A stretch of 5,320 bases of DNA from assembly GCA_001769925.1 (NCBI GenBank), contig MEPT01000045.1, positions 8,213 through 13,532 on the forward strand. The letters run 5' to 3'. The number at the start of each line of letters is the position of its first letter. Within the stretch, counting starts at the first letter, position 1. Source of the stretch: Bdellovibrionales bacterium RBG_16_40_8 (GTDB taxonomy: Bacteria > Bdellovibrionota > Bdellovibrionia > Bdellovibrionales > UBA1609). The position numbers and the translations under genes were made by a program. The notes beneath the pieces are model-generated. The model made no database searches. It was not told the DNA's origin and worked only from the letters and a program-made list of their open reading frames with translations. This document shows, piece by piece, positions 1 to 5,320 of the stretch.

Positions 1-558
1 TTAACCATGATGCAGCTTGAGGACTATCACGATAAACCCATTGAGCATTTAAGTGGTGGCATGAAAAGACGCCTAGTGCTCGCAAGAGCATTATTAACTA
101 AACCTAAAATTTTATGTCTTGATGAGCCAACAACAGGCCTCGACCCACAGGCGCGCTTATGGATATGGGAAGAACTAAAGTACTTACAAAAAAATGGCAC
201 AACGCTTTTACTAACCACCCACTATATGGAAGAAGCCGAAGAGCTTTGTCAGAGAATATTAATTATGAATAACGGTAAGGCAGAGGCAGAAGGTCGCCCA
301 AATGAACTAATTGAGACTCACGTGGGGCGTGAAGTAATAGAATTTGAAATAAACCCAAAAGAAATGGAATATTTTGTAGGAAAAATCAAAGATAAATTTA
401 CTTACCAGGTGATGCGTAACAAATTGAAACTATTTCTACGAGACCAACAATCGCCAAAAGATGTGTTTAATGAAATATCAAGTCATAATATTACGATGAG
501 AAAAGCATCACTAAATGACGTTTTTCTAAAAATTTCTGGGCAAGAACTGCATGATTAA
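1..558 (+). CDS. nodI: NodI-like ABC transporter ATP-binding protein (5' partial)
   Basis: This is the ATPase subunit of an ABC-2 type exporter, which hydrolyses ATP at the cytoplasmic face to power the adjacent permease. The reading frame is open to the window edge (Leu-Thr precede the first Met at 7), so the gene starts upstream and the Walker A half is missing. Visible motifs are the ABC signature LSGGM (49-63), Walker B plus D-loop ILCLDEPTTGLD (109-144; catalytic Glu follows Asp at 121-123) and the H-loop TTH (His at 220-222). The LSGGMKRRL start, the EGRPNELIE segment and the C-terminal ending SLNDVFLKISGQELHD closely follow the NodI/DrrA pattern. Its stop overlaps the start of the permease gene by 8 bp, which implies translational coupling. 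The family name comes from rhizobial Nod-factor export, but homologues are common outside rhizobia and the substrate here is unknown. Family assignment is secure; orthology to nodI is likely. Confidence 0.93.
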   Translation, partial: LTMMQLEDYHDKPIEHLSGGMKRRLVLARALLTKPKILCLDEPTTGLDPQARLWIWEELKYLQKNGTTLLLTTHYMEEAEELCQRILIMNNGKAEAEGRPNELIETHVGREVIEFEINPKEMEYFVGKIKDKFTYQVMRNKLKLFLRDQQSPKDVFNEISSHNITMRKASLNDVFLKISGQELHD

Positions 559-1360
559 ATCTAGTGTTAGGCAATTGATTAGTGATGTTTTTTATTTTCC
601 GAAGTTTGGTAGAGGAGTAATTTGTGTTTGGCGGCGAAATTTTTTATATTTTCGCTACACCTTATTTACCTCATTAACATGGATTTTTATAGAACCGCTG
701 CTGTATCTTTTTGCCTTAGGATACGGACTTGGCAAATTTGTCACACAAATTGATGGACAAAATTATGCTCAGTTTATTGCGCCAGCCATGATGGCGACGT
801 CAGGCATGTTCGTGGCCTTTTTTGAAGGTACTTATTCTACGTACACAAAGCTAACGAGGCAAAACACCTACCAAACAATTATTTTAACGCCGATATCGCC
901 TGATGAGTTGGTATTAGGAGAAATTTTATGGGTAACATCAAAAGCCTTTATTAGTGTTGTATCAGTAGCAATTGTACTTACCGTTATGGGTTTAGTGCCA
1001 ATTGATAGTTTACTAGAATCGCTTGGAGTATTACTTTTGATGTGCTGGGTATTTGCGGCGATGGGGGTTTGGTTGGCGACTATGGCAAAATCGTATGAAT
1101 GGTTTTCATATTCGCAATCTGGGTTTATAACGCCAATGTCGTTATTTTGTGGAACATATTTTCCGTTAAGCCAATTACCACAAGTTTTGAAGTATTTTTC
1201 GTACACATTGCCCCTTACGCATGGTCTTATGAGTGTTCGGATGTTTTTTGCTGGTGAGTGGAACTCAATGTTTTTTGTAAATGTTGGATATTTACTAATG
1301 CTTGGAGTTATTTTAACAAATTTAGCATCAGCGCGTCTCGAGCGAAAACTTGTATTGTGA
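551..1360 (+). CDS. nodJ: NodJ-like ABC-2 type transporter permease
   Basis: This is the inner-membrane permease partner of the preceding ATPase. At 269 residues it has the usual length for NodJ/ABC-2 permeases. About six hydrophobic segments can be seen: around residues 37-60 (ending in LFALGYGLG), 75-95, 125-150, 155-178, 190-207 and 243-260. The N-terminal VWRRNF followed by EPLLYLFALGYGLG, and the central IAPAMMATSGMF and FEGTYSTYTKL segments, match the NodJ pattern. The LTPISPDELVLGE stretch resembles the conserved cytoplasmic coupling region. The ATG at 551 lies inside the end of the ATPase gene, and no strong Shine-Dalgarno precedes it, so coupled translation is the simplest reading. 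The exported substrate cannot be deduced; lipid-linked saccharides, drugs or other amphiphiles are possible. Its TGA stop directly abuts the stop of the opposite-strand gene. Confidence 0.92.
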   Translation: MIKSSVRQLISDVFYFPKFGRGVICVWRRNFLYFRYTLFTSLTWIFIEPLLYLFALGYGLGKFVTQIDGQNYAQFIAPAMMATSGMFVAFFEGTYSTYTKLTRQNTYQTIILTPISPDELVLGEILWVTSKAFISVVSVAIVLTVMGLVPIDSLLESLGVLLLMCWVFAAMGVWLATMAKSYEWFSYSQSGFITPMSLFCGTYFPLSQLPQVLKYFSYTLPLTHGLMSVRMFFAGEWNSMFFVNVGYLLMLGVILTNLASARLERKLVL

Positions 1361-2266
1361 TCAATAATCAAAAGCATCATCAGGAATGTCTAGCTCATCT
1401 AAGGATGGCTCAACATAATCGACTGTTGAATCAAATTCAGGTATGGGTTCGTCACTAGACGGTTGTGACGGCATGTCGCTATAATCAGGATCAGTAATGG
1501 TTAGGATCCCGTTGAGATTATTATTTTGCCAAGCGGTTAGGTCTTTCCACGGAAACTGATCAACATATTCTCTTGCTGCGTAATATTGTCCCAACAAAAT
1601 TTTTTGAAATCGATACATGCGATAACATAAAGCTAAAATTCTGAATCGTGAATAGGGCGTTAGTTTTTTATTTGTGTACACGCGGTGATAAACTTTAGGA
1701 TTAGGTATCAAATAGGTCAAGAAAGCAGATTCGAGCAAATTCAAATCTGCTGGCCTTTTACTAAAGTAAAACTTAGCGGCAGCTGTGATGCCGTATATAT
1801 TTGGACCGAACTCAATAACATTCAAATATTTTTCAAGAATTTGATCTTTTGTCAGTATATGTTCAATATTGTTTGCTAGTATTGCTTCACGAATTTTTCT
1901 AGTAAGGGTTTTATCAAAAGGCAAAAAAACATTTTTTGCGAGCTGCTGTGTAATGGTTGATCCGCCGCGAGCTATTCGTTTCGTACTCATATTCGAGCTA
2001 AAACTATTTTTTAACTCTGCAAAATCAAAACCTCGGTGCGAGTAAAATGAGGCATCTTCAGAAATAATAACAAGATTTTTAAATATGGTATTAATTTTCT
2101 GTAAATTAACATAGTTTTCATTTTTAGCGCATAATTTAATTTTGTAAGTGTGCGTGACCACACAACCTGTTATGTCGTTGACTTTTGGCGTGCCAAGAAT
2201 AGCCCATATTATAAATGATGAACCTACTACTGCAATTAAAGCAAAAATATTTAGCAGAGTTTTCAT
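1361..2266 (-). CDS. mtgA: Monofunctional peptidoglycan glycosyltransferase (GT51) with acidic C-terminal tail
   Basis: It polymerises lipid II into glycan strands at the periplasmic face of the inner membrane. One N-terminal membrane anchor is visible (about residues 4-25). All GT51 motifs are present: motif 1 EDASFYSHRGFD (69-81, catalytic Glu70), motif 2 GGSTITQQLAKN (101-112), motif 3 RKIREA (Glu127, 57 residues after Glu70, as in PBP1b E233/E290), motif 4 KDQILEKYLN (140-149) and motif 5 GPNIYGITAAAKFYF (154-168). No transpeptidase domain follows, so it is monofunctional. At 301 residues it exceeds the usual roughly 230-250. The extra length is mostly a tail, residues 257-301, with 15 Asp/Glu, 7 Pro and no Lys/Arg. 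It starts 1 nt after the stop of the upstream epimerase gene with only a weak ribosome site, which suggests coupled translation. The GT51 assignment is secure; the tail's role is unknown. Confidence 0.93.
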   Translation of the reverse strand: MKTLLNIFALIAVVGSSFIIWAILGTPKVNDITGCVVTHTYKIKLCAKNENYVNLQKINTIFKNLVIISEDASFYSHRGFDFAELKNSFSSNMSTKRIARGGSTITQQLAKNVFLPFDKTLTRKIREAILANNIEHILTKDQILEKYLNVIEFGPNIYGITAAAKFYFSKRPADLNLLESAFLTYLIPNPKVYHRVYTNKKLTPYSRFRILALCYRMYRFQKILLGQYYAAREYVDQFPWKDLTAWQNNNLNGILTITDPDYSDMPSQPSSDEPIPEFDSTVDYVEPSLDELDIPDDAFDY

Positions 2267-2267
2267 T

Positions 2268-3251
2268 TTAAATAAGACCGTTTTCTTTTATCCAGCGTAT
2301 GCTATCAGCTATAGCATCATGTGCTGAGCGCGGGTTAAGGCCAAGCTCTTTTTTTGCTTTAGAATTATCGAACCAATGATAAAGTATTGATGTCCACGCG
2401 TTTTCAGAGTTGATAGGGCCTTTTTGTCCGATGCTTTCAAGAAAATCGCCAATTTTGCCAAGTGATAAAACTGCAAAATTAGGCAGATAAATGTACGGGG
2501 CGCGAGCTCCTGCCTGCTCGGCAATAAGAGAAAAAAGTTTCTGAATTAAAATATTCTCGCCTGCAAGAATATATCTTTCGCCTGAGCGGCCAACTTCCCA
2601 CGCGCGGTAGATTGCATCAACTACGTCGTCAATGTGAATCACGTTAACCCCGCCAGACGTATAAAACGGAAATTTCCCACGAGCCACTTTGAGCTGAATC
2701 GAGCGACTACCTTTTTTAGCATCACCGGGTCCGTAAATAGTGGCAGGATTAAGTATAACGGCATCAATTTTACCTTCGCGAACTGCAGACTTAACAAGCT
2801 GTTCGGAAGAATATTTTGTTTCAAAATATCCTAAATTTAAATGATGTAGATTAAATTCAGAATCTTCATTCAATATTATATTTTTATCAAACGAGGCGCC
2901 AATAGCGGTTACTGAACTAATATGAACGAGGCGTTTACACCTAGACGTTAGACAGGCTTCTACAACATTTTTTGTGCCTACGACATTGGTCTGCTCCATT
3001 TGCGGGCGCATGAGGCGAGAATAGCCGACAATCCCGGCCAAGTGAAAAACCGAGTGAATATCTTTGCATGCGCGTGTCATACTTTCATAGTCGCATACAT
3101 TACCATGAGCTATTTCAATTGAGGCTGAGTTAAACGGAAATTCAGCAGTGCCTCTGGTTGATAGCACTCGTATGTCATGACCTCGGTCGAGGAGTTTTTT
3201 TGTTAGCCAAGTCCCAACAAATCCTGTTGCACCGGTAATAAGTATTTTCAT
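2268..3251 (-). CDS. NAD(P)-dependent epimerase/dehydratase (extended SDR, dihydroflavonol-reductase-like)
   Basis: This is an extended short-chain dehydrogenase/reductase of 327 residues, probably cytoplasmic. The N-terminal Rossmann fold carries the dinucleotide-binding loop GATGFVG (residues 7-13). The active site has Ser112/Ser113 in HISSVTAIG and the YxxxK pair Tyr142-Lys146. NPATIYGPGD (168-177) and VIHIDDVVDAI (204-214) are typical of the dihydroflavonol-4-reductase / HpnA-like branch, and the C-terminal SKAKKELGL resembles the end of sugar epimerases in this group. Substrate cannot be told from the sequence: nucleotide sugar epimerisation or reduction, or a sterol/hopanoid-like substrate, are possible. 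It is the first gene of a minus-strand pair with the transglycosylase, which hints at an envelope role but does not prove it. The ATG is supported by GGAG 7 nt upstream and by the fold starting right at residue 1. The family is certain, the specific function is not. Confidence 0.9.
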   Translation of the reverse strand: MKILITGATGFVGTWLTKKLLDRGHDIRVLSTRGTAEFPFNSASIEIAHGNVCDYESMTRACKDIHSVFHLAGIVGYSRLMRPQMEQTNVVGTKNVVEACLTSRCKRLVHISSVTAIGASFDKNIILNEDSEFNLHHLNLGYFETKYSSEQLVKSAVREGKIDAVILNPATIYGPGDAKKGSRSIQLKVARGKFPFYTSGGVNVIHIDDVVDAIYRAWEVGRSGERYILAGENILIQKLFSLIAEQAGARAPYIYLPNFAVLSLGKIGDFLESIGQKGPINSENAWTSILYHWFDNSKAKKELGLNPRSAHDAIADSIRWIKENGLI

Positions 3252-3254
3252 TTC

Positions 3255-3283
3255 TTGACTCCAGCAGTGACAACTTATTTACT
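3255..3283 (+). promoter_or_regulatory. Candidate sigma70-type promoter for the cNMP-motA-motB operon
   Basis: TTGACT (3255-3260, 5 of 6 to consensus) is followed after 17 bp by TTTACT (3278-3283, 4 of 6 to TATAAT), upstream of the ribosome site at 3293. Spacing is ideal but the -10 match is weak, and AT-rich sequence yields such matches by chance. Flagellar or other alternative sigma factors could use a different site. Confidence 0.3.
3259..3262 (-). promoter_or_regulatory. Ribosome binding site of the epimerase gene
   Basis: The plus strand reads CTCC, giving GGAG on the minus strand, 7 nt before the ATG at 3251-3249. It supports that start. It overlaps the candidate -35 hexamer of the opposite-strand promoter. 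Confidence 0.7.
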
Positions 3284-3292
3284 TTTATTAAC

Positions 3293-3296
3293 GGAG
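3293..3296 (+). promoter_or_regulatory. Ribosome binding site of the cNMP-binding protein gene
   Basis: GGAG lies 7 nt before the ATG at 3304. This is a standard spacing and supports the chosen start. Confidence 0.7.
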
Positions 3297-3303
3297 ACGT
3301 TCA

Positions 3304-3771
3304 ATGGGAAATAAGAAAATTTTAAAGAATCTATATTTGTTTAAAGACTTGTCTGACAACGAAATTAAGATCATTGAAAAAGCAACGAGCTCGTGCTCAT
3401 TTGGTGTGGGCGATGAAGTTTTTTCACAGGGAGATCGAGCAACGGCGCTCTATGTAATACATAAAGGCTCGATCAAAATTTATCAAAAAACTTCGGGCGG
3501 CGACAAGGTAGAGATAACAAGAATAGGCGATGGGTCACACTTTGGTGAAATGTCTTTTTTAGATGGTGAGGCACGATCGGCCTCTGCTGCGGCACTAGAG
3601 AGTACTGAGATATTGGCTATTGATTATAATAAGCTAAACGAAATTATGAGAGAGCATCAAAGCATAGCGGTGCATTTTTATAAGCAATTTTCCATTTTTC
3701 TATGCGGGCGACTCAGGGTCACAACTCAAGATTTAAGTTTTTCTCGCAGTAAGATTCTTTCACATTTTTAA
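3304..3771 (+). CDS. Cyclic-nucleotide-binding domain protein (stand-alone, no HTH)
   Basis: This 155-residue cytoplasmic protein consists almost wholly of one CRP/PKA-type cyclic-nucleotide-binding domain. The N-terminal helix LYLFKDLSDNEIKIIEKA (10-27) and the jelly-roll strand region GDEVFSQGDRATALYVIHKG (36-55) are typical. The phosphate-binding cassette FGEMSFLDGEARSASA (80-95) keeps Gly81, Glu82, Arg91 and Ser92, which in CRP and PKA contact the ribose and phosphate, so ligand binding is plausible. After the C-terminal helix (about 110-138) only a short tail remains. There is no winged-helix DNA-binding domain (CRP is about 210 residues), so it is not a CRP-type transcription factor by itself. 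It leads a tight operon, with motA starting 13 nt after its stop, which suggests a regulatory or structural link to the flagellar stator. The ligand (cAMP, cGMP or other) is unknown. The domain call is secure; the role is inference. Confidence 0.88.
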   Translation: MGNKKILKNLYLFKDLSDNEIKIIEKATSSCSFGVGDEVFSQGDRATALYVIHKGSIKIYQKTSGGDKVEITRIGDGSHFGEMSFLDGEARSASAAALESTEILAIDYNKLNEIMREHQSIAVHFYKQFSIFLCGRLRVTTQDLSFSRSKILSHF

Positions 3772-3774
3772 TCT

Positions 3775-3780
3775 AGGGAG
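3775..3780 (+). promoter_or_regulatory. Ribosome binding site deciding the GTG start of motA
   Basis: AGGGAG ends 4 nt before the GTG at 3785. Together with the MotA-typical N-terminus (MDITTILGI) it supports the GTG start. The spacing is a little short. The overlapping GTG at 3783 meets a stop within four codons. Confidence 0.65.
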
Positions 3781-3784
3781 CTGT

Positions 3785-4558
3785 GTGGATATAACGACCA
3801 TTCTCGGTATAATTATTGGTATCGGGGGAATCGTCGCAGGTAATATCATTGAAGGCGGAACATTTAGTTCGCTATTACAGTTGACGGCTTTTTTTATTGT
3901 TTTTGGTGGGACTCTTGGGGCGGTTCTTGTTTCTAATCGCTGGCCGGATATAAAAACTGGCATCTCGCTTTTGGGACTATGCTTTTATTATGAAAAACCA
4001 GAAGAAAAACGACAAATAGCTTTAGATATCGTAGAAGCTGCGCGAATTGCCAGAAAAGATTCTATATTAGGGCTTGAGAGTAAGTTAAAAAATTTTCACA
4101 ATGATTATCTGAAAGTGGTAATGCGATACGTGATTGATGGGATTGACGCAAAGACTTTGCGTGATGTATTTGAGGCTGAAATTATTAATGAAGAAGAAAA
4201 AATGTGTGCAGGAGCAAAAATATGGTCTGATGCTGGCGGTGTATCGCCAACTATTGGTATTATTGGAGCAGTTCTTGGCTTAATTCACGTAATGAATCAT
4301 CTGAGTGATACTGCTCAGCTTGGCAAAGGTATTGCTGTTGCGTTTGTTGCTACGATATATGGAGTAGGCGCAGCGAACCTAATTTTTATTCCTATTGCTA
4401 ATAAAATGAAAAGAAAAATTCGTGAAATTAGTTTTAAAAAAACACTTGTTGTTGAAGGTGCCGTAGCAATTATTACAAATATGAACCCCTATATAATAGA
4501 TGAAAAAATGCGTGCACTTTCTGGCGCTTCACCGAGAACTATAGACGAAGTGATTTAA
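3785..4558 (+). CDS. motA: Flagellar motor stator protein MotA
   Basis: This inner-membrane stator subunit forms, with MotB, the ion channel that drives flagellar rotation. At 257 residues it is of the normal PomA/MotA length. Membrane segments lie at about residues 4-22, 31-50, 152-172 and 183-205, with a large cytoplasmic loop between the second and third. That loop carries the charged ARIARKDSILGLE region (86-98) that in the family faces the rotor protein FliG. The conserved Pro155 (GGVSPTIGIIGAVLGL, matching E. coli Pro173) and Pro203 (FIPIANKMK, matching Pro222) are present. Ala162 sits where E. coli has Ala180 and sodium-driven PomA has Thr158, so proton coupling is more likely. The start is GTG, and the stop overlaps the motB start by 1 nt (TAATG), giving strong translational coupling. 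The MotA assignment is secure; a paralogous stator pair elsewhere in the genome is possible. Confidence 0.94.
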   Translation: MDITTILGIIIGIGGIVAGNIIEGGTFSSLLQLTAFFIVFGGTLGAVLVSNRWPDIKTGISLLGLCFYYEKPEEKRQIALDIVEAARIARKDSILGLESKLKNFHNDYLKVVMRYVIDGIDAKTLRDVFEAEIINEEEKMCAGAKIWSDAGGVSPTIGIIGAVLGLIHVMNHLSDTAQLGKGIAVAFVATIYGVGAANLIFIPIANKMKRKIREISFKKTLVVEGAVAIITNMNPYIIDEKMRALSGASPRTIDEVI

Positions 4559-5280
4559 TGTTAAAACGTCGAACTGAAGATGATACAGAAAACCCTGATC
4601 GATGGGTGGTATCTTATGCAGATTTTATAACGTTGATGTTTGCATTTTTCACGGTAATGTTTGCGACATCGAGCCAAGACGCCGAAAAAGCCAGGCAATT
4701 TGAGAATTCTATTCGTCAGTATTTAATAAAATTTGGCGCAATGGGTGAAAGCGGAGATAAGGTCAACCAGGGTGTAGAGCACAACACGCCTATTGAGCAG
4801 CCATTAAAAATATTTCCGCAGGGCTCACAAGAAACTCAGAGAGTTCAAAAAAAAATAGAAACGTATTTGCAGGGCAGTCTTACAAGTAAGCAGATAAATA
4901 CATTAATTCGAGATATAACCCCAGATACATACGGCGTTCGGCTGACACTGGCCGGGGATATTTTATTTGAAAATGAAAGTGTTGAGCTTCGCTCCTCAGC
5001 GTTGCCAATTCTTGATAAAATTGCTGATATTATAAAAAGCACTAAACGAAGTGTGATTGTTGAGGGGCATGCAGGTGAGATTTCGACAAAAAACTCTACA
5101 TTTCCCACAGCTTGGGAGCTTTCTTCTTTACAGGCAGCAAAAGTATTGCGTTATTTTTCTAAGTTTCACAAGATAGACGCCAATAAGTTAGCGGTTATGG
5201 CATATGGCGATCAAAGGCCATTGCCACCATACAACAATCGTATCGATCTTCTTATAGTGACAGAAGATTTGCCTTTTTAG
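4558..5280 (+). CDS. motB: Flagellar motor stator protein MotB with degenerate OmpA-like domain
   Basis: MotB carries the ion-binding residue and anchors the stator to peptidoglycan. The single membrane helix (about 17-37) has the hallmark YADFITLMFAFF with Asp22, equivalent to E. coli Asp32. The following DAEKARQFENSIRQYL (41-56) is a plausible plug helix. The periplasmic OmpA-like domain (about 125-235) is recognised from VIVEGH (166-171), WELSSLQAA (186-194) and YGDQRP (216-221). It is unusual: the expected HTD reads HAG (Gly173 at the diaminopimelate-binding Asp), the Arg of LSxxRA is Gln192, and SNWELS reads TAWELS. The loop between RP and NR is about seven residues shorter than usual and lacks the GR pair. 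At 240 residues it is slightly short for MotB. The ORF is intact with no frameshift. The MotB call is secure from the membrane motif and the motA partner; normal peptidoglycan binding is doubtful. Confidence 0.92.
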   Translation: MLKRRTEDDTENPDRWVVSYADFITLMFAFFTVMFATSSQDAEKARQFENSIRQYLIKFGAMGESGDKVNQGVEHNTPIEQPLKIFPQGSQETQRVQKKIETYLQGSLTSKQINTLIRDITPDTYGVRLTLAGDILFENESVELRSSALPILDKIADIIKSTKRSVIVEGHAGEISTKNSTFPTAWELSSLQAAKVLRYFSKFHKIDANKLAVMAYGDQRPLPPYNNRIDLLIVTEDLPF

Positions 5281-5320
5281 ATGATAAGTTATTTACGAAT
5301 TATGGTTATTTTATTAATAA
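5281..5320 (+). CDS. Possible start of a further gene (3' partial, unidentified)
   Basis: An ATG immediately follows the motB TAG stop and the frame stays open for 13 codons to the window edge, giving MISYLRIMVILLI. This resembles the start of a signal peptide or membrane anchor (one Arg, then a hydrophobic run). No clear Shine-Dalgarno precedes it, and 13 codons is too little to identify a family. If real, it would be a fourth gene of the cNMP-motA-motB operon, but it may be chance. Confidence 0.35.
   Translation, partial: MISYLRIMVILLI

Noticed and set aside
7..12. ATG-ATG at 7-12 as the true start of the ATPase gene
   Set aside because: The frame continues upstream to the window edge, and the Walker A half of the domain would be missing if translation began here; it is an internal methionine pair.
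1356..1369. Terminator hairpin between the convergent genes (TGAT...ATCA)
   Set aside because: The stem is only about 4 AT-rich pairs and is not followed by a U-run on either strand.
868..1380. 170-codon open frame on the minus strand opposite the permease gene
   Set aside because: It lies wholly antisense to a strongly recognisable membrane protein, has no family-like motifs, and overlaps the end of mtgA.
1361..2266. The GT51 protein as a truncated bifunctional class A PBP
   Set aside because: No transpeptidase motifs (SxxK, SxN, KTG) are present, the intact stand-alone form matches MtgA, and the reading frame is unbroken.
3304..3771. The cNMP-domain protein as a CRP/FNR transcription factor
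   Set aside because: The protein ends after the C-helix and has no winged-helix DNA-binding domain.
4558..5280. motB as a decayed pseudogene
   Set aside because: The frame is intact, the membrane motif with Asp22 is perfect, and it is translationally coupled to an intact motA; the changes are confined to the peptidoglycan-binding sites.

Overview
The window looks like chromosomal DNA of a flagellated Gram-negative bacterium with an AT-rich genome (about 60% AT by eye). The stand-alone inner-membrane peptidoglycan glycosyltransferase (MtgA type), the NodI/NodJ-type ABC exporter and the flagellar stator pair all point to the Proteobacteria in the broad sense, including Bdellovibrionota-like lineages. 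I cannot place it more closely from sequence alone. Gene packing is very tight: the longest stretch without a gene is the 52-bp divergent intergenic region, and I see no RNA genes, mobile elements, CRISPR arrays or long repeats.

Layout. (1) Positions 1-1360, plus strand: the 3' part of a NodI-like ABC ATPase gene (its start lies upstream of the window), overlapping by 8 bp a complete NodJ-like ABC-2 permease gene. Together they form a small exporter operon. (2) Positions 1361-3251, minus strand: a two-gene unit. An NAD(P)-dependent epimerase/dehydratase-type SDR comes first, followed after 1 nt by an MtgA-like GT51 transglycosylase with an unusual acidic C-terminal tail. The stop codons of the permease and the transglycosylase abut with no gap (TGA|TCA). 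(3) Positions 3252-3303: a compact divergent region carrying both ribosome binding sites and a weak promoter candidate. (4) Positions 3304-5280, plus strand: a cyclic-nucleotide-binding-domain protein with no DNA-binding domain, then MotA (GTG start), then MotB (1-nt stop/start overlap). A possible next gene begins immediately after motB and runs off the end.

How the genes work together. NodI/NodJ-like proteins form an ATP-driven inner-membrane exporter of unknown substrate. The epimerase and transglycosylase are probably co-translated and may serve cell-envelope biogenesis. MotA and MotB form an ion-driven stator; an alanine at the MotA position that is threonine in sodium-driven PomA suggests proton coupling. 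The points most worth a second look are the small cNMP-binding protein leading the stator operon, a possible nucleotide input to motility, and the MotB periplasmic domain. That domain keeps its overall OmpA-like shape but has lost both residues expected to bind diaminopimelate in peptidoglycan, and has a shortened C-terminal loop.
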